Source of the DNA: Arachis hypogaea
Taxonomy: Eukaryota > Streptophyta > Magnoliopsida > Fabales > Fabaceae
NCBI RefSeq assembly: GCF_003086295.3
Contig: NC_092048.1
Coordinates: forward strand, 73,618,290-73,682,289
Length of the DNA stretch: 64,000 nucleotides
Direction: 5' to 3'
The notes under the pieces were generated by a model. That model had not been told where the DNA came from. It did not search any database and was given only the letters and a program-made list of their open reading frames with translations. A program made the position numbers and the translations under genes. Every line of letters starts with the position of its first letter. The stretch's first letter is position 1. Below, piece by piece: positions 24,241 through 35,761 of the stretch.

Positions 24241-25987
24241 TGGTACGCGGAATCGTGATTACACTTTAATTATGTAAAATTCATCGCTCTTTCTTTCCCT
24301 GGTAATGGCGCCAAAAACATGATGCCAAGACCATGGTTCACAACTCCGTGTAACTAACCAGCAAGTGCACTGGGTCGTCCAAGTAATACCTTACGTGAGT
24401 AAGGGTCGAATCCCACGGAGATTGTTAGTATGAAGCAAGCTATGGTCACCTTGCAAATCTCAGTTAGGCAGATATAAATTGATAATGGAGTTTTCGAAAA
24501 TAATATAATAAAATAGGGATAGAAATACTTATGTAATTCATTGGTGAGAATTTCAGGTAAGCGAATGGAGATGCTTTCGTTCCTCTGAACCTCTGCTTTC
24601 CTGCTATCTTCATCCAATCAGTCTTACTCCTTTCCATGGCTGGCTTTATGTGATACATCACCACTGTCAATGGCTACTTTCGGTCATCTCTCGGGAAAAT
24701 GATCCAATGCCTTGTCACGGCACGGCTAATCGTCTGGAGGCATCACCCTTGTCAATGGCTTCATCTTATCCTCTCAGTGAAAATGGTCAACGCACCCTGT
24801 CACGGCACGGCTATTCATCTGTCGGTTCTCGATCATGCTGGAATAGGATTTACTATCCTTTTGCGTCTGTCACTAACGCCCTGCAATCGCGAGTTTGGAG
24901 CTCGTCACAGTCATTCATTCATTGAATCCTACTCGGAATACCACAGACAAGGTTTAGACTTTCCGGATTCTCTTGAATGCCGCCATCATTCTAGCTTACG
25001 CCACGAAGATTCTGATTAAGAGATCTAAGAGATATTCATTCTAGCTTATTTTATGTAGAACGGAAGTGTTTGTCAGGCACGTGTTCATAGGGGAGAATGG
25101 TGATGAGCGTCACACATAATCATCACCTTCATCACGTTCTTGGGTGCGAATGGATATCTTAGAAGCGAAATAAGATGAATTGAATAGAAAACAGAAGTGC
25201 TTTGCATTAATCTTTGAGGAACAGCAAAGCTCCACACCTTAATCTATGGAGTGTAGAAACTCTACCGTATGAAAATACATAAGTGAAGGTCCAGGCATGG
25301 CCGAGATGGCCAGCCCCCAAAACGTGATCACAGGATCAAAATACAATCCAGGATGTCAAATACAATAGTAAAATGTCCTATTTATAATAAACTAGCTACT
25401 AGGGTTTACATGAGTAAGTAATTGATGCATAAATCCACTTCCGGGGCCCACTTGGTGTGTGCTTGGGCTGAGCTTTGAGTGTTACACGTGTAGAAGTCTT
25501 TCTTGGAGTTGAACGCCAGCTTTTGTGCCAGTTTGGGCGTTCAACTCTGGTTTTGGCTCCTTTTTTGGCGCTGGACGCCAGATTTGGGCAGAAAACTGGT
25601 GTTGAACGCCAGTTTACGTCATCTATTCTTGGCCAAACTATAGACTATTATATATTGCTGGAAAGCCCTGGATGTCTACTTTTGAACGCAATTGGAAGCG
25701 CGCCATTTCGAGTTCTGTAGCTCCAGAAAATTCACTTTGAGTGCAGGGAGGTCAGAATCCAACAGCATCAGCAGTCCTTCTTCAACCTCTGAATCTGATT
25801 TTTGCTCAAGTCCCTCAATTTCAGCCAAAAAATACCTGAAATCACAGAAAAACACATAAACTCATAGTAAAGTCCAGAAATGTGAATTTAACATAAAAAC
25901 TAATGAAAACATCCCTAAAAGTAACTAGATCTTACTAAAAACATACTAAAAATAATGTCAAAAAGCGTATGAATTATCCACTCATCA
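24241..25987 (-). repeat. TE-H 3' LTR
   Basis: On the minus strand it starts TGATGAGTGGATAATTCATACGC at 25987 and ends CCGCGTACCA at 24241; 1747 bases. It carries an inverted-repeat module group at 25505-25612 and the U5 inverted repeat CTTACGTGAGTAAG at 24391-24404. Related to the TE-A LTR but longer. Confidence 0.8.
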
Positions 25988-26003
25988 CAACACCAAACTT
26001 AAA
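25988..26003 (-). promoter_or_regulatory. Polypurine tract, TE-H
   Basis: On the minus strand TTTAAGTTTGGTGTTG lies directly before the LTR start, identical to TE-A at 7418-7432. Confidence 0.75.
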
Positions 26004-26614
26004 TTGTTGCTTGTCCCCAAGAAACTGAAAATCAAATAGGATAAAAAGAAGAGAATATACTATAAATTCCAAACTATCAATGAAACATAGCTTCAATCAT
26101 ATGAGCGGGACTTATAGCTTTTTGCCTCTTGAATAGTTTTGGCATCTCACTTTATCCATTGAAGTTCAGAATGATTGGCTTCTATAGGAACTCAGAGTTC
26201 AGATAGTGTTATTGATTCTCCTAGTTCAGTATGATGATTCTTGAACACAGCTTCTTTATGAGTCTTGGCCGTGGCCCTAAGCACTTTGTTTTCCAGTATT
26301 ACCACCGGATACATAAATGCCACAGACACATAATTGGGTGAACCTTTTCAGATTGTGACTCAGCTTTGCTAAAGTCCCCAATTAGAGGTGTCCAGGGTTC
26401 TTAAGCACACTCTTCTTTTGCTTTGGACCTTGACTTTAACCGTTCAGTCTCAAGTTTTCACTTGACACCTATACGCCACAAGCACATGGTTAGGGACAGC
26501 ATGGTTTAGCCGCTTAGACCAGGATTTTATTCCTTTAGGCCCTCCTATCCACTGATGCTCAAAGCCTTAGGATCCTTTTTATTTGCCCTTGCCTTTTGGT
26601 TTTAAGGGTTATTG

Positions 26615-26705
26615 GCTTTTTGCTCTTGCCTCTTTCTATTTTTTTTCTAATTTTTTTTTCGCCCCTTTTTTTTTCTGCAAGCTTTGTTCTTTGCTGCTTT
26701 TTCTT
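26615..26705 (-). repeat. Internal purine tract, TE-H
   Basis: Pyrimidine-rich on the plus strand, so purine-rich in the element's sense. Its centre lies about 660 bases before the LTR, as in TE-A. Confidence 0.75.
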
Positions 26706-27093
26706 GCTTCAAGAATCATTTTTATGATTTTTCAGATTATCAAATAACATGTCTCCTAGTCATCATTCTTTCAAGAGCCAACATATTTAACATTCTCAAA
26801 CAACAACTTTAAAAGACATATGCACTGTTCAAGCATTCATTCAGAAAACAAGAAGCATTGTCACCACATCAATATAATTAAGCTAAGTTCAAGGATAAAT
26901 TCGAAACTCATGTACTTCTTTTTCTTTTGAATTAAAACATTTTTCATTTAAGAGAGGTGATGGATTCATAGGATATTCATAACTTTAAGACATAGTTACT
27001 ACTACTAATGATCATGTAATGAAGACATAAACATAGATAAGCACATAACATAGAAAACGAAAAACAGAAGAAATAAGAGCAAGGAATGAATCC

Positions 27094-28245
27094 ACCTTAG
27101 TGATGGTGGCGTTTCCTTCTTGAGGAACAAATGATGTCCTTGAGCTCTTTTATGTCTCTTCCTTGTCTTTGTTGCTCCTCCCTCATTGATTTTTGATCTT
27201 CTCTTATTTCATGGAGCATGATGGAGTGCTCTTGATGTTCCACCCTTAGTTGTCCCATATTGGAACTCAATTCTCCTAGGGAGGTGTTGATTTGCTCCCA
27301 GTAGTTTTGTGGAGGAAAGTGCATTTGAGGCATCTCCGAGATCTCATGGTGATGAGCTTCATACGCCTCTTGAGCTCCATGACTGGGCTCTCTTGTTTGC
27401 TCCATCTTTTTCTTAGTGATGGGCTTGTCCTCTTTAATGAGGATATCTCCCTCTATGTCAATCCCAGCTGAATTGCATAGGTGGCAAATGAGGTGAGGAA
27501 AGGCTAACCTTGCCATAGTGGAGGACTTGTCAGCCACCTTGTAGAGTTCTTGAGGTATAATCTCATGAACTTCCACCTCTTCTCCAATCATGATGCTATG
27601 GATCATGATGGCCCGGTCTATAGTAACTTCAGACCGGTTGCTAGTGGGAATGATTGAGCATTGAATGAACTCCAACCACCCTCTAGCTACAGGCTTGAGG
27701 TCCAATCTTCTTAGTTGAACCGGCTTGCCTTTGGAGTCAATCTTCCATTGAGCTCCTTCTACACATATGTCCATAAGGACTTGGTCCAACCTTTGATCAA
27801 AGTTGACTCTCCTTGTGTAGGGGCGTGCGTTCTCTTCCATGTTTGGCAAGTTGAACGCCAACCTCACATTTTTCGGACTAAAATCCAAGTATTTCCCCCG
27901 AACCATTGTAACATAGTTCTTTGGATCCGGGTTCTTACTTTGATCATGGTTCTTGGTGATCCATGCATTAGCATAGAACTTTTGAACCATTAGGATGCCG
28001 ACTTGTTGGATGGAATTTGTTAGAACTTCCCAACCTCTTCTTTGAATTTCATGTCGGATCTCCGGATACTCATTTTTTTTGAGTTTGAAAGGGACCTCAG
28101 GGATCACCTTCTTCTTGGCCACAACATCATAGAAGTGGTCTTGATGGGCTTTGGAGATGAACCTTTCCATCTCTCATGACTCAGATGTGGAAGCTTTTAT
28201 CTTCCCTTTTCCCTTTCTAGAGGATTTTCCGGTCTTAGGTGCCAT
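27094..28245 (-). pseudogene. Putative plant transposon protein-type ORF, TE-H (one nonsense codon)
   Basis: Starts at ATG 28245 (MAPKTGKSSRKGKGK) and runs open to its natural stop at 27094-27099, except for TGA at codon 24 (28174-28176), where TE-A has TGG (Trp). After that 357 codons are open: RHEIQRRGWEVLTNS, LMVQKFYANAW, VRLAFNLP, ARGWLEFIQCSIIPTSNRSEV, and a C-terminal Glu/Gln/Arg-rich coiled-coil-like stretch ending RRKRHHH. Translation could start again at Met 28170. Most residues are identical to TE-A and the nonsense positions differ, so the two were disabled separately. No known catalytic motif is visible; function unknown. Confidence 0.78.
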
Positions 28246-29079
28246 CAATGGTAATGGAAAAACAAAAAGCTTATGCTTTTACCACACCAAACTTAGAATT
28301 TTGCTCGCCCTCGAGCAATAAAAGAAAGAATAGATGAAGAAGAAGAAGAAATGGAGGAGAGGGAGAGTGGGGAGTGTTTCGGCCAAGAAGGGTGTAGAGG
28401 GGTGTGTTGTGTGAATTTGATGAAGAATGGAGGGCTTTATATAGGGAAGGGAGGGGGGGAAAGGTTTCGGCCATATGGGTGGGTTTGGGTGGGAAATTGG
28501 TTTTGAATTTTGAAGGTAGGTGGAGTTTATGAGGTAGGTTTATGGGGAAGAGTGGATGGATGTGAGTGGTGAAGAGGTGATGGGGAAGAGAGTTTGAGGT
28601 GATTGGTGAAGGGTTTTTGGGGAAGAGTGTTTATGGGGTTGTGTGAAAGAGAGTGGTGAGGAGAAGTGAGTGGAGGTAGGTGGGGATCCTGTGGGGTCCA
28701 CAAAACCTGAGTGGATCCTGTGGGGTCCACAGATCCTGAGGTGTTCAAGGATTTACATCCCTGCACCCATTAGGCATGTAAAAATGCCTTTGCACTCAAC
28801 TCTGGGCATTCAGCGCCAGGTTGGTGGCCATTTTGGGCGTTCAACGCCCATTTGTGTGCCATTTCTGGCGTTGAATGCCAGAACCATGCCTGTTCTGGCG
28901 TTCAGTGCCCAGAAGCTGCCCATTTTGGGCGTTCAGCGCCAGAACCATGCTCTGTTCTGGCGCTGAACACCAGACAGATGCTCCTCCAGGGTGTGATTTT
29001 TCTTCTGCTATTTTTGATTCCGTTTTCAATTTTTATATTTATTTTGTGACTCCACATGATCATGAACCTATAAAGACAT
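28246..29079 (-). other. TE-H spacer upstream of the ORF
   Basis: Counterpart of TE-A 4376-5170: a TAAGTTTGGTGTGGT motif (28285-28296, minus strand) before the ORF, a CT-rich leader, a doubled TCCTGTGGGGTCCACA unit (28687-28702 and 28718-28733), and an inverted-repeat array at 28795-28975. No gene. Confidence 0.65.
28795..28975. repeat. Array of GGCGTTCAGCGCC-type inverted repeats, TE-H
   Basis: Six or seven modules such as GGGCATTCAGCGCCAGG, GGGCGTTCAACGCCCA and TGGCGCTGAACACCAG at 25-35 base spacing. The arms match the TE-A array, but the centre has CA/TG where TE-A has TT/AA. Confidence 0.8.
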
Positions 29080-31298
29080 TGATGACAAGTCATCTTAGCC
29101 TAGTTTCACTAGCCTTTTTCTTTTGTTTTCAATTGAATTATGCTCTTTTCTTGAGCCAAAAGCAAGCCAATTGGGTAGATTTTCATGTTTCCTTTTATTT
29201 AATCAACCATGTATGAATTCATGCTATTTCATGAGGTTTTATGCTATAATTGTCATGTATTATGAAAGAATGAATATCTCATGATTTTGAGCATAGCTTT
29301 GATGTGTTTGGTTGATTAATGATAGGTGAAGAAAGCTTGGAGAAAGGTTGATGCAAGAAGGAATGGCTAGGAGGAATGACTTGAGTCTTGGATTAAGTAT
29401 GAACTAGGAAGCAAAAGCTGGAGCAAAAGTTAGCCCCTAACTTTTTGGCTAACTTTTGGGCAAAAGCTGGACCAAAAGTTAGCCCCTAACTTTTTGGCTA
29501 ACTTTTGGCATGAAAAACACTCCCTGGATGCACCAAAAGTTTGCGCCAACGTTAGCCCCTAACTTTTTGGCTAACGTTGGCGCTTGAAAAACTCCCTGGG
29601 CTAGCAAAAGTTTGCGCCAACGTTAGCCCCTAACTTTCTGGCTAACGTTGGCGCCATGAATAACTAAGGGGAGGCCAACGTTGGAGCAAAAGTTAGACCC
29701 CTAACTTTTTCCCCAACGTTGGTATCAGCAAAACAAGGGTGCTGATGTGAAAAGTTGGAGCAAAAGTTAGACCCTAACTTTTACTCCAACTTTCACTCAA
29801 GCTTTCATGATTCCAACCCGGTTCAATTCGGTTCTTTTCCAAACTCCAAGAGCAATCAACCAAGGCCTCTCTCAACCCAATTCCACCAAGAGCAAAGGCC
29901 CAATTGAAGGCTTGAAGACCATTTGAAGAAAGTGTATAAATAGATTAGAATTTAAGTTTTAGAGGAGCTTTTCTTTGGAGTTTTCATAGAGAGTTTTCGG
30001 AAAGCTTTTGGTGTTGAGTGAATTTTAATTTCTAAGTCTCGGGGAAGGAGAATTGAATTCCCTTCCTCTTAGTTTTCTTGTTTTGAATTTCAATTACACT
30101 TGTCTTGGATCTTGGGTTGGAGAATTGAAGAAATTCTGTTTCAATCTCATCCTGAGACCTCTCTGCTTTATTTTACTGCAAAATTAAATTTCAGTTTTGG
30201 TTAATTGTTCTTCATCTACTTTCTTTGCAATTTACATTTTCCTTTGCAATTGTTCTTGTTGGATCTAGGAAGGCATTGAGATCTAGACTTGGTTTTCTAG
30301 TCTCTTGGGTCCTGAGATCCGGATTTCCCATTTCCCATTCCTTGTTTAAACCCCATAGGTGGGGGTGAGGAGCTCTGCTGTGTCTCAATGGATTAATGCA
30401 ATTACTATTATTTTCTATTCAATCACGCTTGATTTTGTTCTAAGATATTCACTCGTAATTTAATATAGAGAATATGATGATCCGTGACACTCATCATCAT
30501 TCTCAAATTTATGAACGCGTGCCTGACAACCACTTCCGTTCTACTTGAGCTCAACGTAGTCATTGGGCGACAGCTTGAGTGCGTATCTCTTGGGTCTCTA
30601 ATCCACGGACTGAGCCCGTGAGATTAGAACCTTCGTGGTAGAGGCTAGAACCAATTGGCAGTATTCCTGGGATCCGGAAAGTCTAAACCTTGTCTGTAGT
30701 ATTCCGAGTAGGATTTGGAAAGGGATGACTGTGACGAGCTTCAAACTCACGAACATTGGGCGCAGTGACAGTATGCAAAAGGATGGAGAGATCCTATTCT
30801 GACACTAGTGAGAACCGACAGATGATTAGCCGTGTGGTAGCTGTACCTGGTATTTTTCATCCGAGACGAGAGATCCGATAGTTGATTAGCCGTGCAGAAA
30901 CCGTGCCTGGTATTTTTCATCTGAGAGGATGGATGGTAGCCATTGATAACGGTGATCCACCAACATATAGATTGCCATGGAAGGAAGCCATGCGTGTTTG
31001 GAGAGAAGACAGTAGGAAAGCAGAGATTCAGACGACAGAGCATCTCCGAAACCTCAACCTGTTCCTCATTACTGACTCACAAGTATCATTTATTTCATGT
31101 TATTTACTTTTCATAAACAAAAATCATTTTTATCATTAATCTCCTTACTAAGATTTACAAGATAACCATAGCTTGCTTCAAGCCGACAATCTTTGTGAGA
31201 TCGACCCTTACTCACGTAAGGTATTACTTGGACGACCCAGTGCACTTGCTGGTTAGTTGTGCGGAGTTGCAAAGGTGTGATTGCAATTTCATGCATCA
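29080..31298 (+). repeat. LTR-I
   Basis: Starts TGATGACAAGTCATCTTAGCC, the same LTR start type as LTR-J, and ends GCAATTTCATGCATCA. 2219 bases. Contains an array of AAAGTTAGCCCCTAACTTTTTGG-like inverted repeats (29413-29810) and the U5 segment with CCTTACTCACGTAAGG (31204-31219). Its left flank GACAT does not match its right flank TGAAG, consistent with recombination. Confidence 0.75.
29413..29810. repeat. Array of inverted repeats (GTTAGCCCCTAAC / GGCTAACTTTTGG) in LTR-I
   Basis: At least six units in which AAAAGTTAGCCCCTAACTTT is followed by TTGGCTAACTTTTGG. Arms 7-12 bases long pair within and between units, including the CCAACGTTAGCCC / GGCTAACGTTGG variant. Joined by CACTCCCTGGA-type spacers. 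Confidence 0.85.
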
Positions 31299-32412
31299 TG
31301 AAGCTCACGCAATTCAATCTCTGATGTCCTACTCAAAACGCCACAGGCAAGGTTGAATCTTCCGGATCGGAGAATGAAGCTCAGTATTCTAGCCTTAATG
31401 CCACAGGGATCTCAATTACCCATGACTAACAAGATTTCATGTCACATATCCCAATTAGCCTAGATAACTTGTTGGAACCCGTGATATACTCTCAAGATGT
31501 AGCTCAATACTATCTGGGTCAGGACTCGTAAAGAACTCATGTAGAATAAGGGGTCATACTCTCATTCCACCCTAGATTCATAAAGATGAAGAACAACAAT
31601 ACATCATAGAATGAAATCAAACATATATTAAAGTAGAAAAGTAATGATATTAATCCATAGGAATGAGCAGAGCTCCTATCCTTAACTTAGGAGGTTTAGC
31701 CGCTCATATTTTACAGAAAATAAAGTGTGATAAGTTCTGAGAAGCTGAAGATCCTAAACATGGGTGATCTTCACCTATATATACTAATCTAATAATTAAA
31801 AATTACAAAAATGAAATAAATTAAGCCGAAAGGTGTGAAAATCCTCTTTTGGGCCCACTTGGTGAGTGTTTGGGCTGAGCTGGCGTCTAACTTGGATGAG
31901 TGGGTGTTGAACGCCCACTAGGGGGTAAAATGCACTACCTTGTGCTCCCTTGGTGGCATTGAACGCTAGTTTTGGTCGTTCAACGCTGGCCTTGGTCCTT
32001 CTGGTGCGTTGAACACCAGAAAAGGGGTAAGTTGGGCATTCAACGCCTATTTTGGGCAGTCCATTCCAAAGAAAAGTATAAACCATTATGTATTGCTGGA
32101 AAGCCCTGAAAGTTAGCTTTCTAATGCCGTTGAGAGCACGTCAATTGGTCCTCTGTTGCTCTAAAAATGCTTGTTTGAATGCATGGAGGTCAGGATTTGA
32201 CAGCATTTGCTATCCTTTCTTTGCTTCTGAGTGAGACTTTGCCAAAACTTGCCAAATTCATCTAAAAACATAAGAAAAATACAAAAACTTAAAGTAGCAT
32301 CCAAAATGTGAATTTTGCACTAAAACCTACTAAAACATAATAAAACTTAATAAAATATACTAAAAACACTAAGAAAACAGTACCAAAAAGGGTATAAAAT
32401 ATCCGCTCATCA
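31299..32412 (-). repeat. TE-D 5' LTR, 5' (U3-side) piece
   Basis: On the minus strand it starts TGATGAGCGGATATTTTATACCC at 32412 and runs to the TGAAG duplication at 31299-31303. It contains GGCGTTCAACGCC-type modules (31880-32060). With 23330-23742 it forms an LTR of about 1.5 kb. Confidence 0.8.
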
Positions 32413-33452
32413 GTACACAATCATCTCAACTTGTTCTCAATGCCAAACAATATCTCTGCTTATCTCCTTTTCTTTTCTTTTCTTTCTTTCCTTCTTTCTT
32501 TTCTTTTCTGTTGTCTGTCCTCCTGTGGCAGGAATTCTTTTAGATTCTTTTAATCTTTTCTCTCTGCTCTTCTGTGACAGAGGTTTCTTTAATATTTTTC
32601 TTTCCTATTATTCCATAATATAAATTATTTTCATATTATTCCCTCGCCTTTCCCTAAGTGTCTTATGGAAAAGAATTATAAAGTTCTTTACTTAAGTATG
32701 CGTTTTATAAAGATTTTAAGATTGCTCTACTTGCTTGCTTTATCATTAATAATACACATTATGATTTCTTACAAGATAATATTTTTGATAAACACTAATT
32801 ATAATAATAATTTATTTTATTATAAATGAGTAATTTTAAATAAGTATTTAAAATAATATTTATAATGTTCTTTTAAAACTTAAATTATAAAACCTTATTT
32901 TAAATTTTTATTAATTACTTTCTATTCACAAACTTTTTAATATTCTATTTTCAACCTCAATATTTTATAAAATTGTATTTTAACCCTCACTTATTTTCAT
33001 ATTTATAAAAATAACCTAAACTTTTATAAAATATCAATTTTACCCCTGAACTTTACTTATAACCCAAAATACCCAAAAAATTATACAATTATAAATTATA
33101 CCTCGATTTTTATATACAAATACATATTATCCTTCAAAAATAAAATGTAATTACTAATCTCTTTTATACCAAAACCGAAACCCTTACCCCTTTCCTTTCA
33201 AAATATTAGTTGTATTTTAATCCGTTTTCGAGTTTTTCGGTTACCGATTTTTCACAGCTTTTAGTTTAATCTCTCGGCCATCAAAATTTATCAATTTTAA
33301 TCAATAATTCTCATTCATAACCATTCCAAAATCATTAAAATAACCCCAGCTGGGCTATTCTGCACGGCCGAACTGCAATTCACAAACAACAACAATAATT
33401 TCACAAAATTTCATTGTAAATTTAACCAAACTCAAACAGTAATCAATCAAAA
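32413..33452. other. AT-rich stretch between TE-D and LTR-K, no gene
   Basis: Contains a CT-rich run (32467-32512) and then very AT-rich sequence; the minus strand looks like decayed LTR or leader sequence. This is the sequence TE-D and LTR-K inserted into. I see no ORF or element ends in it. Confidence 0.5.
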
Positions 33453-33586
33453 TGTTACGCTTCCGGCTGCGCCACACTGATAGTTTGGATATTACGACTA
33501 CTCTTGTAACATTTAATACTAAAATATGAGCCTGTTTAAATCTTAAAAAAATGTATTGCCGTTCAAAAGACTTTTTAAAAGATAAC

Positions 33587-35695
33587 TGATGGGTTGATAT
33601 CAGATTCCATCACAAAACTCACCGGCAAGTGTACCGGGTCGCATCAAGTAGTAATTACTCACATGAGTGAGGTCGATCCCACAGGGATTGAAGGATTGAG
33701 CAATTTTAGTTAGGTGGTTAGTTTAGTCAAGCAAACAATTGATGAGTTGAGTGAATTATGATTAACAGAAGCTAAATTGCATGAAAATATAAGGGAGAGG
33801 GAGAATTGACAGAAAACTAAAGTGCAGAAGATTAAATTGCTTGAAACTTAAAGTGCAAGTAATATAAATGACTGAAACTTAAATTGCAAGAAATGTAAAT
33901 AGCTAAAACTTAGAGTGTAAGAATTGTAAATTTCTTGAATAGTAAAGGGATTTGGGGTGCTGGGATTTAGAATTCAACAGGTAAATGTAAAATGTAATCA
34001 ATCAGAAAAGGAGGAGTTGAAATAAATTGCAGAAGATCTAAACAAAAGAGCAAAATTGCTTGAAGAATAAAATAGAAAGTAAATTCAACTCAATTGTGAA
34101 AGCGAGGAAAGAAATTCAAGATCTCAGGGGATCAATGAGACTAGAAAGTAGATCTAGATCTCAATTCCTTCTTTGATCGAACAGAAAATAATTTGCAGAA
34201 GAATTGTAAATAAAAGCAGTAAAGGAAACTCAGATTTAATCATCAATTCTCTGAATTATGCAAAAGAAGAACAAAAATGGATTTCAGATCAAGATTTGAA
34301 ACAGAATTCCTTAATCTCAATCCAAAATTCCAAAAATAGAAAGTAAGAAATGCAGAAGTAAGAACAAGGATGAAGAGAACTCAGCTCTCGATCCCAATTC
34401 ACCAATTCAAAGCTAAAATGTAAAAGTGAGCTAAAATTAAAACTAAAAATAAAAGAAGGTTTAAAAGTGAAAGTAAAGGTTTCTACAAATCAAACTAACT
34501 CCCATTTATACACTTTCTAATTTTTATCTTCAGACTTTGGAGTGGGCTTTTCAAATTTGGTGAAGAATTGAATTTTATTGATTTTGGACTTGGAATTGTG
34601 AACCAAGGCCCCTCCCAAGGAAGCGCTTGGTTATCTAATCCAACTGAGCGCTCAGTGCTTGTTTCCTTGGGCTTATAGCGCTCAGTTGTCTATTCCAACT
34701 TAGCGCCCTTGCCTTGAGTGTGGGACTCTTCTTCGAGACTTTGCTGAGGCCACCTTGGCCCCTCAATTTGTGAAACTAGCGCTCAGTTAACAAGGTTAAC
34801 GCAGCACTCCAATCTTTGGGTGGAAGCTCCCTTGTTCGAGCCTTGAGGAATGCATTTTTCCTAGCAATTCATGAAGAGTGGCGCTCAGTGAAGTAAGGGA
34901 ACCGAGCGCCCTTTGTGCGCATGGTGGGGGGAGCTCCCTCTTCGAATCCCAGTGAAGCCAATTTGGTGCCCCTCTCCTTGCAAGTGTAGCAATGCAAAGT
35001 AGCACTCAGTTAAGTAAGGGAACTGAGTGCCCCTTATTGCTTGTGCAAGGGTCCTCTCTTCGAACCTCACTAAAGCCATTTTGGCTTATTTTCTTGCAAG
35101 TAGCGCTTCTCTTGGTTCCTCAGGTGCAAGGTTCGAACCTTGGTTGCTTCACTCCTTAGTATTGCACCTTGATTTTCTTTTGTTTGAGGAACGATAAAGG
35201 TAAATGAGTTAACTGAGCGCTCTTCATTTTTCTTGCTTCCTTGGGCGCTCAGTTAACTTTCTCAACGCAGCGCCATGCCTCTTGCTCCCTTGGTCTTGGG
35301 TGCTTGGCTTTCTTCACACCAGTGCTCACTTTTTGAGCGCTACACTCACTTTTTGAGTGCCATGGCATTGGTTGCGCTTGAATGCCACGCTTTCATTCCC
35401 TTGGGCCACACTTTAATAGGCACGCTTTCTTGATTTCTTTCTTTTCTTCACCTACAAATAATCAAAACAACCAATCAAAGCATCACCGAATTCACAAGGT
35501 TTATAAATCATTCAAAAACCAACTAATTCTAGCTTAAACCTTATGATTTTGTGTCAAATAAAGGATGGTTGATTGATTCAACAAAACCATGCAAATCCAC
35601 TCCAAATCATTTACTTACAATGCAAGAAAGTGCATAAAACCTAATGAAACAAGTGAAAAATGCTTGAAAAGCTAGCATAAGATGACTTGCCATCA
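33587..35695 (-). repeat. LTR-J: solo LTR in LTR-K
   Basis: On the minus strand it starts TGATGGCAAGTCATCTTATGC at 35695 and ends AACCCATCA at 33587. Target duplication ATAAC at 33582-33586 and 35696-35700. 2109 bases. Related by its start to LTR-I. Contains a spread of GAGCGCTCAGTT-type inverted-repeat modules at 34605-35350. Short open frames at 34796-35079 lie in that array and are not genes. Confidence 0.92.
34605..35350. repeat. Spread array of GCGCTCAGTTAACTGAGCGC-type modules in LTR-J
   Basis: Repeated GCGCTCAGTT, AACTGAGCGC, CTTAGCGCCC and GAGCGCTAC units with AACAAGGTTAACGC-like centres. Arms are self-complementary, spaced about 40-90 bases apart, and differ in sequence from the modules of the other LTR families. 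Confidence 0.7.
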
Positions 35696-35738
35696 ATAAC
35701 ATACATCCATATTAATATCAATAGTTACAAAGGACATA

Positions 35739-35761
35739 CATATATATATATATATATATAT
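35739..35761. repeat. (TA)n microsatellite
   Basis: About 22 bases of TA dinucleotides in LTR-K. Confidence 0.9.

Larger units (their letters stand above)
24241..29079 (-). mobile_element. TE-H: 3' half of a TE-A-like element
   Basis: On the minus strand: spacer with inverted-repeat array, the second ORF, 3' UTR with purine tract, polypurine tract, 3' LTR. It corresponds to 4376-8690 of TE-A. Gag, primer site and 5' LTR are absent because the sequence is cut at 29079 by LTR-I. Confidence 0.8.
23743..31298 (+). mobile_element. TE-G: composite insertion inside TE-D 5' LTR
   Basis: Bounded by target duplication TGAAG (23738-23742 and 31299-31303) and by inverted ends TGATG/CATCA. Inside are 498 bases of an LTR start (+), then the 3' LTR and 3' half of minus-strand TE-H, then LTR-I (+). 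Start and end belong to different LTR subfamilies. The simplest reading is an LTR into which TE-H, and then LTR-I, inserted, followed by recombination between LTR-I and the host LTR's 3' part, deleting TE-H's 5' half. Outer boundaries are seen; the history is inference. Confidence 0.6.
17033..32412 (-). mobile_element. TE-D: Ty3 LTR retrotransposon, 5' half, split by insertions
   Basis: Read on the minus strand: 5' LTR from 32412 to 31299, interrupted by TE-G (23743-31298), resuming at 23742 and ending at 23330; primer site; leader, interrupted by solo LTR-E; gag start at 17108; then cut by TE-C at 17033. Sequence and duplications (TGAAG, AAAAG) join across each gap. The flank after the LTR start is GTACA. 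Gag start and leader are homologous to TE-A, but the LTR start differs (TGATGAGCGGATATTTTATACCC). The rest of gag and the 3' LTR lie left of the window, if they survive. Confidence 0.75.

Noticed and set aside
29080..31298. LTR-I as an independent solo LTR
   Set aside because: Its flanks GACAT and TGAAG do not match; the right-hand TGAAG pairs instead with 23738-23742.
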